Source: Teratosphaeria epicoccoides
Taxonomy: Eukaryota; Ascomycota; Dothideomycetes; Mycosphaerellales; Teratosphaeriaceae
Direction: 5' to 3'
Length of the DNA stretch: 36,007 bases
Assembly (NCBI GenBank): GCA_021401465.1
Contig: JADDMT010000209.1
Span: 1 to 36,007 of the forward strand
Shown here piece after piece: positions 1 to 8,408 of the stretch. The notes below the pieces were generated by a model, which saw nothing but the letters and a program-made list of their open reading frames with translations, was not told where the DNA came from and did not search any database. The translations under genes and the position numbers were made by a program. Position 1 is the first letter of the stretch, and each line of letters opens with the position of its first letter.

Positions 1-478
1 TTAGCAGAGAGTCGAAGCGAACGCCGCTGTGAGAACGGTTAGCAGTCGCGGTGAAGCACGAGAGGGCGCCGAGCAGGTAGGCGAGTGCCTCGCGGTACTT
101 AGCCTGTAGCCTGTTCATAGTCGGAGTACCTTCGGCAATCCCCTCGTCGCGCGTACTCTAGAAGTCATCGATGTTACGGCAGAGCTGGTTGTACTCGCCG
201 TACATCTCTTCAGGGAGGTCTTGGCATTTTTGATGCTTGCCATTGCAGTTGACACAATTGCGGTAGACACTGCTCTCATCAAACCCGCCGACGCAGATCT
301 CGGCTACGCTTCGGTTAGTACAAGTCACGCATACCTCGCAGGTAGGGGACGCCTTACTAACACGCGGAGGAGAGATGTATGCAGCTTGGCTACCAAGGTT
401 GTCGAGGCATCGTCGACACAAGCGACGATCGCGGGCAGAGCGAGTAGCGTCGAACTTAGTCTGTAGCACATGAGCCAT
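1..478 (-). pseudogene. Antisense cysteine-rich gene of family B, less mutated copy (5' part)
   Basis: Reading on the minus strand from ATG at 476-478, a frame stays open for 106 codons. It reaches a TAG at 158-160, where the reading continues sensibly to the window edge, so the stop is probably mutational. The protein is rich in cysteine pairs: CRRC near residue 21, CEVCVTC near residue 47, and CVNCNGKHQKC near residue 75, the last having C-x2-C-x6-C spacing as in half of a fungal zinc cluster. The family is not recognised; a metal-binding, possibly nucleic-acid-binding protein is an inference. In the homologous copy at 15640-17132 the start codon is mutated to ATA. It lies antisense to the parent retrotransposon and has its own TATA box upstream. 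Confidence 0.55.
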
Positions 479-633
479 TGTAGCTAAGACGGGTTAATTG
501 ATCTTGATTGATTGATTGAAGAAGAAGGAGCTCCGGTACAGACCCGCAGACATGGCGAGGCGCAAGCTAAGCGAAGTAGGAGCGGAGGTCGATGTTAGTG
601 TCTTAGAACAGGAAAGTTTGGGAAGCGACGAGG

Positions 634-641
634 TTTTTATA
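634..641 (-). promoter_or_regulatory. TATA box of the family B antisense gene
   Basis: The minus strand reads TATAAAAA here, about 155 bases upstream of the antisense ATG at 478. The same octamer is kept at 17289-17296 in the other copy, although the surroundings there are heavily mutated. Confidence 0.45.
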
Positions 642-822
642 CCCTCTGACAGCCCCCCTGTTACCCACCGTAACCGTTGAGCTAGTGACTCGAACTACAT
701 GCGCAGAGTACCTGCCTCTAGTTAACTCACAAGGGGACCGAATGATGCAATAACGGATAACGCGGCCGTTACGCATGTGCACCGACCGCACTCGTGCTAG
801 CCTACTAGCATGGAAATGTGAC

Positions 823-984
823 TGTAAAGGGCGAAGCCCTGAGTCTTGGCACAGGCTAGGGCCTGTGCGACCCCTGACGAAGCCGGCTATAAAAGACCGG
901 ACAGCTAGCAGATAGTCCTTCTCTCCCCATCGTACTTGTTAAATACCACATGAACCCCTGTGTATACGCTGTTTACCTGTGACA
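823..984 (+). repeat. LTR of family A type, copy a
   Basis: A 162-bp sequence starting TGTAAAGGGC and ending GTGACA, with a TATAAAAG box at 888-895. It is homologous along its whole length to 8218-8403 and 20932-21097. It is the least mutated of the three. No 5-bp target duplication is visible (gtgac on the left, ataaa on the right), so it is not a clean solo LTR. It may be the 5' LTR of a rearranged element, or one side of an LTR-LTR recombination. The left flank is family B sequence and the right flank is a different coding frame. Confidence 0.75.
888..895 (+). promoter_or_regulatory. LTR TATA box
   Basis: TATAAAAG in the middle of the LTR. The corresponding positions in the other two copies read tataaagg, as expected for the U3 promoter of a small fungal LTR. 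Confidence 0.5.
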
Positions 985-2411
985 ATAAAGAAGATTTTAG
1001 GGAGTACCGTATAAGTAAAGGAGAGCTAAGAAAGAAGAAAGCGTAGACAGAGTAAGCGGAGGAGCCTAAGATAGTAGACAATGTATGTAAACTATAAGGG
1101 CACTTCAATTTTCCTAAGTTTCTTGCCCTTATACACTACGTAGACATGATACGGCTCTTTAGCAACGCGCTAGACCTCGACACTAGCTACTTTAAACACA
1201 AGCATGTCGAATACGTCAAGAAGCTATTCAAATTAACTAATAAGAAGAACAGATAGGAGGACTAAATTATAGAGTACTTCTAGCGAAAGATTCCTATGCA
1301 CACATTCTTTGATACTAGCCTAACGTTCTAGTAGCAGACTAAGGCCGAACGTCGAGAGGCTTAGGAGCGCGAAGTGCCTTAACCGACAGAGTAGAAGGAT
1401 GTCGAAGCCTTCCTTAGCTAGCAAAGGCTAAGATCTAGCTAATCGTTACTAGGTAGAGACATATAGAGGACAGTTAGTAATGTAGTAGCACACATAGGGC
1501 TAGAGGTAGGGCCTTACTTCCGTTATGCTACTACAGTGTTTGTTAGAGAGTACTAGGCGTCGTCTAATACAATATCGACGTCGAATACAATGCGTCTTAA
1601 TCCTGACAGGATCGAGGGAAGACCGGATTAGGTCGACGATTTAGAGGTATCTTTCTATGCTAGTGTATAGTGCTAGAAGATGCATTATAAGGATCCTAAT
1701 AATCTATCTGCAACCGAGCTAGATGTCGTTAGATGTACACTAAACTAGCAAGGAATCTAGGATAATCGCTATAACGACTAGCTCTAGGTCTAGGAGTACA
1801 AAGTACTACTAGTTACAGACGAGACTACTAGCGTTAATAGACAAATCGACCTAGTAGTTACCTTCGAGGGCCGGCTGCCTGCTCGCCTGTTATATGTAGT
1901 AACCTTCTAAGACAAGAAATCGCGCGTCATAGTAGATGGCTATAACTACATAACACTAGCACATAATAAACATCCGACCTACATAGGTATGTTTGTAGAC
2001 CTATTCTAGCTAAAGGATCTAGCTAGAAGAGCAGACGATGTTCATGGCATGACAGTGATCATAGCGATGCGTTCTAGCCTATAGGAAGATACTCTGTAAG
2101 GTCGCCGCATCTACGGGCTTACTAGCGTCTACTATAGTATCTACGTTATGCTAACAGACAAATATGACACCTTTAGCCGATATGACATGTACATTAATAA
2201 CACTGCCGACTTTGAGACCTATAACTTCATATACAATACGGACTAGGAGGAACAAGAGTCTAGGGTAGTAACTAAACATAAGCTACATCGCCTGAATATA
2301 GCTAAGGAGCGCGACATTATGGCTACTAGTAAGGAAGGGCCGCTATTGCTTAAGCGTGGCGTCGCTAGCAGCTCTACTTAGGACTAATCGAGGAGAAACA
2401 AACGCAAATGA
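985..2411 (+). pseudogene. Long degenerate gene, possibly a DNA-transposon transposase C-terminal half
   Basis: A single plus-strand frame runs from the end of the LTR at 985 to TGA at 2409-2411, about 475 codons. It has roughly 25 internal stops, all TAG or TAA. The frame has no start at its left end, so it looks truncated by the LTR. An early part (about 1101-1290) contains HFNFPKFLALIHYVDMIRLF followed by a His/Lys-rich stretch ending in KKLFKLTNKKNRQED. This locally resembles the conserved C-terminal block of Plavaka/CACTA-like fungal transposases (FPK...HY..MIR.FG...). The remaining 370 codons match nothing I recognise. Identification is weak; an unrelated element-encoded protein is equally possible. 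Confidence 0.4.
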
Positions 2412-2672
2412 TTGTGACATACGCAACGAATGCTATACTAGTAAGCTTAATAAAGGTAGCACGCTATAAGCCCTAGTGTAAGCAATACTTCTGTAACTAG
2501 CGCTACTAGTTCGACTAACTAGAAGAATAAGAGCGAGGGTCAGGATGCTAGATGTACACAAGAAGTAGTCGAGGGTACTAGAAGCATACTACTAGCAGGT
2601 TAAATGCTAGCCCTAGACCTGCGGACGTTATGATAAAACCCCTAGCAGTAAATCATAAGAGACGCCTTAAAG
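2412..2672. other. No recognisable feature
   Basis: A stretch following the degenerate gene, rich in TAG/CTA. I see no sustained frame. Confidence 0.3.
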
Positions 2673-2940
2673 TGCTACAGGTATACTACTAGCACTTTTG
2701 ATCGCGGCTAGGTTAAGTGTGCTGTTACCCTATCTTACCCTAATACTAGCGGCAGATAGAAGGAGATGCTACGGGTATACTGCTAGTACCTTTAGTCGTA
2801 GCTAGGTCGAGTATACTATTGCCCTATCTCGCGGATCTAGTAACAGCAGGTAGAGTGAGGTGCCCCGGGTATACCGCTAGTACTTTCAAACGCGGCTAGG
2901 GTAGATAGTTTATACGGTCTGTTGCTAGCTCTAGCCTTAA
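2673..2940 (+). repeat. Three tandem 94-bp imperfect repeats
   Basis: Units begin at 2673 (tgctacaggtatac), 2767 (tgctacgggtatac) and 2861 (tgccccgggtatac), exactly 94 bases apart; the third is incomplete. Each continues with ctag-tac/cac and a gcggctagg-like block. Differences between units are mostly transitions. Confidence 0.75.
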
Positions 2941-2960
2941 CTAATAGAGCGCACGGCATC

Positions 2961-3135
2961 GATGAATCTCATGAAGACTAGGAGGACGAGTTACCATCTA
3001 AGAAGGCTAAGTGTAACTCTAGTTAGCCGCTTAGCACCCTGTCAGATCGTGGCAAAATGTGCTAAACGGCTGACCGGAGTTACCCTTAGCCTTCTTAGAT
3101 AGTGACTTGTCCTCCTAGTCTTCGTCAGATTCATC
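2961..3135. repeat. Hairpin: inverted repeat with 77-bp arms
   Basis: The arm at 2961-3037 (gatgaatct...ttagcac) is the reverse complement of 3059-3135 (gtgctaaac...gattcatc), with about a dozen mismatches that are nearly all transitions. The loop is 21 bases (3038-3058). Each arm, read 5' to 3' toward the loop, encodes a similar acidic then lysine-containing peptide (DES.ED.ED..SKKAK). This suggests a local inverted duplication of a gene end rather than a random palindrome. It could form a long RNA hairpin if transcribed. Confidence 0.8.
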
Positions 3136-3530
3136 AGAATCGAGGCGGGGCCAGAGGATCTGCTACATAGTCATAATATATAGTAATAGATAGACGTTAT
3201 GCTAATGTCATGCTATTCGTAACCTACGCCTCTACTACTAGGGCGAGGTACACTAGACCTAGGGCATCTAGTATTAGCGGCATCCCTTCTACTACCGCTT
3301 TAGTTTAAGGAGTATCCCTTCATAGTAAGGTTAATATGCTTGGTCTCTACGAGGGCCTAATAGACTACAAAGTGTAGCCTGAGGACGTTAACATCTTACC
3401 TACAATTTCATAAGATGCTAAGAAGAGCAAGACCCTTGTAGATGCTTAGTAAGTTCTCAAGAAAGTCATGAATTGCCGCCTACTATAGCCGTAAGCAGGT
3501 CTTCTACCTACGTGCATAACTACTTATTAG
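3136..3530. other. No recognisable feature
   Basis: Between the hairpin and the end of the minus-strand pseudogene. No sustained frame or repeat is seen. Confidence 0.3.
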
Positions 3531-4825
3531 TCATGCCGCAGGATTAGCAGTTAGTGCTACTAGCCGAAAGTCTCTCATCGCATGCACATCTCTCTGCTAG
3601 CTAGCGTCTAGGCAGCTAGCTAGCTTATCTACCTCGTATATTTACTGCCCTTTCTGCAGAGCCTTCGCTATCTGTCGTTCTAGCGTACGTCTCTCTATGC
3701 GCGACAATTCTTGTTTAACTTGATTAAGAGGTATCGTAGCTATAGGCTTAATAAGGAGAGTGTATAAGAGCTCGACCTAGAAACCCCTCTGCCTAGGAGC
3801 AGTACTACCGATCTTGCTATTAAGCTATTCACGCCGCGCTATGTCGACTTTGACCTCTAACGCCGCGGTTAAATAGCTGACATAGCCTCTTACTCGCTTG
3901 ACGAATAAGTCGTACAGAGTAGTTAACTAACCTGTTAGCTAGTAGGTTAGAAAGTCTGCGTAGAGAGACACCTTACTTGCTACACTAGGCTTAGCGAAGA
4001 AAGCAAGCATAATTCTCCGCGCCCTCGGTAATTCGTCCTAGCTAGCGATCATGGTGTACTAGGTAATTAGACGGTCAAAGCTAGGACTTAGTAGGGCAGG
4101 GTACTAAACATTCTGAATACGTAATAGTAATAAGGCCTAGTCTCTTATAGTGTACTCTCGATAGGCCATAGAAGTAGCCTCGCTTAGTCGGTACAAGAGT
4201 AGCTGCTAGCTAGGAGCAGGCTCCTTCTAATCTAAGATCAGCTAGCCATTATTACTAACTAGCTCGCGCAGCTAGCGGATTAGCCCCGAATAGACCTGTA
4301 GCTCGAACATCTCTAGCACGCCCTTTGCAAATACTATCTAAAAGCCGTCAGGGCATCTAGCAGCCTGCTTGATGCGGGCTGTAGGGGTACGACCAAGCCT
4401 CGCCTAGATGAAGCGCTACGAGTCCACGCTTCCCTAGTAGTCCTGCATGGTACTAGAGATTAGTTAGTAACAGTATTACCTCTAAGGCCTAGCTATAACA
4501 CATACTACTAGCTCTTATCTAGCATCTTAGCACAGAAGTCTAGGAAGTATACACTATCTAGCGCAGCTAGCTTTACACTCGCTAGGAGCCTAATCAGGCT
4601 ACTGCCGCATGCAATGTCGAGTACCTTGTACCTAGCTCGATGCTCTACCTAAGGGGCGTAGTTAACGAGATCCTCGTAGGCATTAAAGTCCGGATATGCC
4701 TTCTGTAGCGCGACGGCGGCTTCTAATGCCTAGACAGTATCGCGGACGTAGTCGGCCGCGAACTCAGCGTGCTTAGAACCTACACTAATCGCTAGCTCTA
4801 GGTCTAGGGTCAGATTAGTCGACAT
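3531..4825 (-). pseudogene. Class I SAM-dependent methyltransferase-like gene, degenerate
   Basis: On the minus strand, an ATG at 4825 opens a frame of about 140 codons with only TAG/TAA stops. It carries VLDIACGSSLI, matching methyltransferase motif I (hh-D-hh-x-G-x-G), then VYFLDFCAKML, matching the post-I acidic strand. After a frameshift near 4450 the reading continues with FDIVFAKGVLEM-like and LRELVSNNG.LIL segments, the usual order for motifs IV to VI of this fold (the first D is a TAG here). A helical tail of unknown type follows, to TGA at 3531-3533, about 430 codons in all. The substrate cannot be told; no cytosine-5 methyltransferase PC or ENV motif is seen. It is probably cargo of a mobile element, being convergent with the gene at 985-2411. 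Confidence 0.45.
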
Positions 4826-5076
4826 AGTAGGTTTAGAATCTACTAGCGCGTTAGTACATAGTCTCGTCATACGAGCATATAATGCTTACATGCTATAGTG
4901 TTGTTAGTGTGCTAGTATCTGTATAGATGCTAAAGAAGAAGCCGAGTACTAGATAAGGTAGTTGTTTAAAAGAAAGAAGTTCGAAGCACTAAGCTTCTTT
5001 TGTATTTTAGTAGCTATAGGTCATGTGCTCTGCATAGTTGCTAACTGTACACGTTATATCGTCACATTATTAGCTT
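4826..5076. other. Intergenic, no feature
   Basis: Upstream region of the methyltransferase-like gene. It is A+T richer than its surroundings, with no clear TATA box or frame. Confidence 0.3.
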
Positions 5077-5157
5077 CTGCCTAAGAAATGACTAGAAATG
5101 GAAGGCACATGACGCTACTGCCTAAAAAATGGCTAGAAACGGAAGGCACGCGACGCT
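5077..5157 (+). repeat. Two tandem 41-bp repeats
   Basis: Units at 5077-5117 and 5118-5157 share ctgcctaa.aaatg.ctagaaa and ggaaggcac..gacgct. A more degenerate echo lies at about 5195-5260, including the palindrome tgccttaaaaggca. This could be a subterminal repeat of a DNA element. Confidence 0.6.
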
Positions 5158-5559
5158 GTCACAGATTTGGTTAAATATTACATACTACTACCTAGGCACA
5201 TGACTAAATGAAGAAGGCACGATATCAGGCGATTCTGCCTTAAAAGGCAGTAAAAAATGATCCTCGTAGTTACGACCTAAGGACCTTATCTACTACTATA
5301 TGAAGGCATTAGGAATAGTAGCAATTACGACATAGTTACACTAACGCTAGCTTGACAGCGGCATGTATACTCGGCAGATATAGCTGCATAGGATAGATGT
5401 TACCATAGTTGCTGCTTCTTTGTTAAGAGCGCATAACTACCTACATGTAGTACATAGCGGCATGTAGCAGCTAACTAATCTAGACGGCAGTTACGACAGC
5501 CTCATGTGCGCTAGCTAGGTAGTAGCACGTGCACTTAGTAGCAAGAGATATCTATATCT
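5158..5559. other. No clear gene
   Basis: Contains the degenerate third copy of the 41-bp motif and no sustained frame. Confidence 0.25.
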
Positions 5560-7220
5560 ACTACTACTCTTCTACTTTAACTCTTTACTAATTACATTAA
5601 CTAACTTCGAAGACTTGCCTAATACACACAAGTAGCAGTAACATCAATTAACCCTCTATCTTACTATTTAAGACAATAGCTAGCATAGTCGCTTAATGCG
5701 CCAATTATGGCATCGACAGCCCGCTCAAGAAGTGCCTATATTAGGTAGTAGCCTACTACAGCAAGAATTGCTAGATAATCGACTAGCATAACAACTACAA
5801 GGACAGCTACGCTAAGCGGCTAACCCGGAATAGGAATTAGTATGCAGTTAACCCTAAGATATAACGACTAGTTACTAACTTCATGTTTACTAGACGCGTT
5901 AAAATCCTGCCGTTTAAGAAGATCTTTAAAGGGGAGGACATAGCAAGTCGCGCGACAAGGGAGCGGGCTAATAAGGTACTACCCCTAATCACAAACAAGA
6001 TGTTTAGAGTACTACTTACTAGACCGCTAGGTATATATAAGCTTTTCTTTAGTAGGCTAATTGTCGTCAGTTACAATAGGACCCCTAACGCCCCTTAGAT
6101 GAGTTTTAGGGGGGTCCGTGTGTTTAGGAGCAAAAGGAATAGGAAGGTCGTCTTCATTATAATAAAGACAGAAGACGCTAATTAGTCAGGCTAAAAGAAG
6201 GTTAATGTCAAGTACAAGACAGAAGACTAGTATACCTAGGCATTCTACTAAGGCCTGTAGAATACATACGACATAGAGCCATTATACGACGAGTTCTCTC
6301 TACGGTTTAGACAGCGTCTACAGGGCAAGTTTAGCGACGTCGTTATAGGAGCCTGCAACAACTTAGCTACTTTAAATAGCACAATAAACAAGCCGTTTAT
6401 CGTCTAGTACTACGTGCAGAGGAACGAGATATGCTAATAAGTGCATATGTGTATCTTAACACACGTTTCTGAGGCTATAGTAGGCTAGCAAGCAGGCAGG
6501 TGTAGAGACATAGTAGTGTTCTAAAGGGGGGTCTAGCCGTGTTTCCTAAAGTCTGGCAAGCTAGTAGAGATAGTATTACTTATGGTTTACTTGTTTCTTA
6601 GCTCCTATGAGACTAGCATGCTAGTAAGAGCTATAGTCCCTGTTAATTTGATACGGTAATAGCAGGTAGATATGATTTAACAGTAGCATATTTTAGTCGT
6701 AGTAGCTGCTTAGCTACTACTAACATAGCGGGCAGGTATATATGTATTTACTAGAATTCAGATGACATTAATGTAGACCTCTGCAGTTTCGTGTAGTCTA
6801 AGCAGTTCATACTCTGCATGACTATTATAGCTACTCGGCTACCTTAACTTCGATTTCTAGTAGTCAAGAAGTATAAGGGAATGTTAGAGAGCGTAGAGGT
6901 TAAAGACAAGATCGTCGAATAGTTTGTAGACTAGATGCGCCTCTAAGCGTATAAGGAAAGGCATAGGAGGATGTAGACAACTTACAAGCTATAGCTATTA
7001 ACTGTAGAAGGCTTTAGAGACTGCCTACAGCGTAGAGACAGCGGCGTAGTAGCTAGTATAGCGAACGAGCTATGTGAGAGGGACAGCAGTCTAAAGACAA
7101 GTTTCATTCACAAGCATTATAGTAGGAAGAAGGGAGTAGTTAGCAACCTTTCTACCCTGTTATAAGGGGGGCTTACGCAGATTATAGTATAGGCTGTAGT
7201 AATAGTGCGGATGACATAGG
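5560..7220 (+). pseudogene. Long degenerate gene of unknown function
   Basis: One plus-strand frame can be followed from about 5560 to 6850, over 400 codons, with stops only as TAG/TAA apart from a TGA near its end. The longest open stretch is 5883-6098, which is very basic (FTRRVKILPFKKIFKG...). After a shift at about 6860 a second frame continues to about 7220. It is charged and probably helical (KKYKGMLESVEVKDKIVEQF), with RKK and arginine clusters. No domain is recognised. Tyrosine-recombinase, helicase and reverse-transcriptase motifs were looked for and not found. The basic, multi-domain character and the setting suggest an element-encoded protein. Confidence 0.4.
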
Positions 7221-7708
7221 GATAAGATGTAGATAGCCTAGGGGTCTGTTTTAATTGTTTATTCGGCAGTAGACAAAAAGGTGTATTTTGTGACAAACAA
7301 GCTAAGCTCGTAAGTTAAGAGGGCCTGTATTTAATATCGACACCCTAAGAACGATACTGTTTCCTGTTCTTTAGCCTATTATAGACTACGTATTAGAATA
7401 GTAGCTAATTACTACAGGCAAGCGGCTATAGTAGTGCGTGTTCTAACTACTGCATATCGCTAACACTTAGTAGTAATGCCTGTCGCTAGATCGCAGGGCT
7501 ACGAGTAGGGCTAAGTAGACGTACACGTCAGAGGAGCGTACAAGTGTAGGTAAGTAGCAATCGAGTAGAAAGCCGTTAAAAAAGCACGCCTACGAGTAGG
7601 CATGAGTAGGAAGGCTAACGAGCCCGTAAATTAAGTAGCTAGGAGTAGGGCCAAGTAGGCCGAGCTAGTAAGATACTACTAGTATACTACTAGCACTTAC
7701 TTAGCTAA
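7221..7708. repeat. TAG-rich noncoding region with an imperfect inverted repeat
   Basis: There is no sustained frame. From about 7640 to 7730 two arms of about 40 bp (gagtagggccaagtagg... against ...ctcggctctactcggtctactc) are imperfect reverse complements around the palindromic core actagtatactactag at 7678-7693. The same core recurs at 22342-22358 and 23099-23114. It may mark the end of an insertion that removed the 5' part of the family A gag. Confidence 0.4.
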
Positions 7709-8217
7709 CTCGGCTCTACTCGGTCTACTCTTCGTACTTCGTACTACTCAGGGGTTAGGTTTTCGAGATGTACGGTTGTTATGTAGGTGCCTAACCCTAG
7801 GGTTAGATCCTAGGTAGACGCGGATAGAGATACGGTTATGGCACTAACTTATACCGCAGGAGACCGGCCTAATAGCAGAGGACTCTAACAGAACAGCAGG
7901 GGGAAACAACGTGCCAAATAGGCAGACGCTACTAAAAGAGAGAGACGCTAGGAGAATAACCTGTGTTACTACTACAGAGCGTCTAGACACTAGGTTAAGG
8001 GGTGTCCCTACGCCCTAGCTACACCCCTAGCCCGGATTAACGCTACTCGAGTGTCGCTATTACTAGAAGACAATTAGATTAAAGAGGAACCTAGGAAAAA
8101 ATACTCGGGAAAAGATTAACTCCCGCTTGGAGTTAGGAAGCAGGAGTAACAGAAGCATTAGTAGAAGGATAGGAGAGAGTTAAGGGATCTATGGACAGGA
8201 ACCTGATTTATACTAAC
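7709..8217 (+). pseudogene. Family A gag C-terminal part with zinc knuckle
   Basis: A plus-strand frame with TAG/TAA stops only leads into the protease. Near 7963-8005 it reads C-x2-Y-x4-H-x4-C. The second position is tac, where a CCHC knuckle needs tgc, so a G-to-A change removed the cysteine. A Lys/Arg/Gln-rich stretch precedes it, as usual for nucleocapsid. The gag N-terminus is missing. The frame ends at the solo LTR and resumes directly after its target duplication. Confidence 0.6.
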
Positions 8218-8403
8218 TATAAAGGGTAAGGCCCTAAGTCCTTAGCATAGGCTAAGGCCTATACGCGACCCCTGACAAGGCCGGCTATAAAGGACTAATA
8301 CTAGCCTATAAAGCACTAGACAGCTAGCAGATAGTCTCTCTCTCCCTACCGTACTTGTTAAATACTACATGAACCTCTATGTACACGCTGTTTACCCGTG
8401 ACA
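8218..8403 (+). repeat. Solo LTR of family A type, copy b
   Basis: 186 bp starting TATAAAGGG (TGTAAAGGG with one G-to-A change) and ending GTGACA. It is flanked by perfect 5-bp direct repeats, ctaac at 8213-8217 and ctaac at 8404-8408. Compared with copy c it has an extra segment of about 20 bp that duplicates the tataaag box (8284-8313). The insertion lies in the gag/protease linker of family A. The coding frame on the left continues on the right once the LTR and one copy of ctaac are removed. This is the classic product of insertion followed by LTR-LTR recombination. Confidence 0.85.
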
Positions 8404-8408
8404 CTAAC

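Larger units (their letters stand above)
1..822 (+). mobile_element. Fragment of family B Ty3 element (downstream-of-pol part)
   Basis: This stretch aligns base for base, with a constant offset of about 16654, to 16655-17475 inside the complete family B element. It therefore represents the part of that element that carries the antisense gene and its promoter. It is cut on the left by the window edge and on the right by the LTR starting at 823. This copy is much less mutated than the internal one: cggta here is tagta there, and tcgga here is ttaga there. It lacks the sequence that follows 17475 in the full element, so the join to the LTR is a breakpoint or an insertion site. Confidence 0.8.

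Noticed and set aside
905..1108. Minus-strand frame across the LTR and the start of the plus-strand pseudogene
   Set aside because: It spans the LTR boundary, which real genes of these elements do not, and the plus-strand frame is far longer.
3531..4825. DNA cytosine-5 methyltransferase related to RIP or MIP
   Set aside because: There is no PC, ENV or QxRxR motif. Only the general SAM-binding fold signature is visible.
5883..6098. Open frame of 71 codons taken alone as a small gene
   Set aside because: The same frame continues on both sides through TAG/TAA stops, so it is a stop-free piece of the long pseudogene 5560-7220.
985..7220. Starship-type element with a DUF3435 tyrosine recombinase
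   Set aside because: No R...H-x-x-R...Y motif could be read in any of the frames, and no captain-like gene sits at an edge.
7790..7806. cctaaccctagggttag, which looks like two telomere repeats head to head
   Set aside because: Only about one and a half TTAGGG units on each side, and it lies in a frame that reads on into family A gag. It is more likely a chance palindrome than a telomere fusion.
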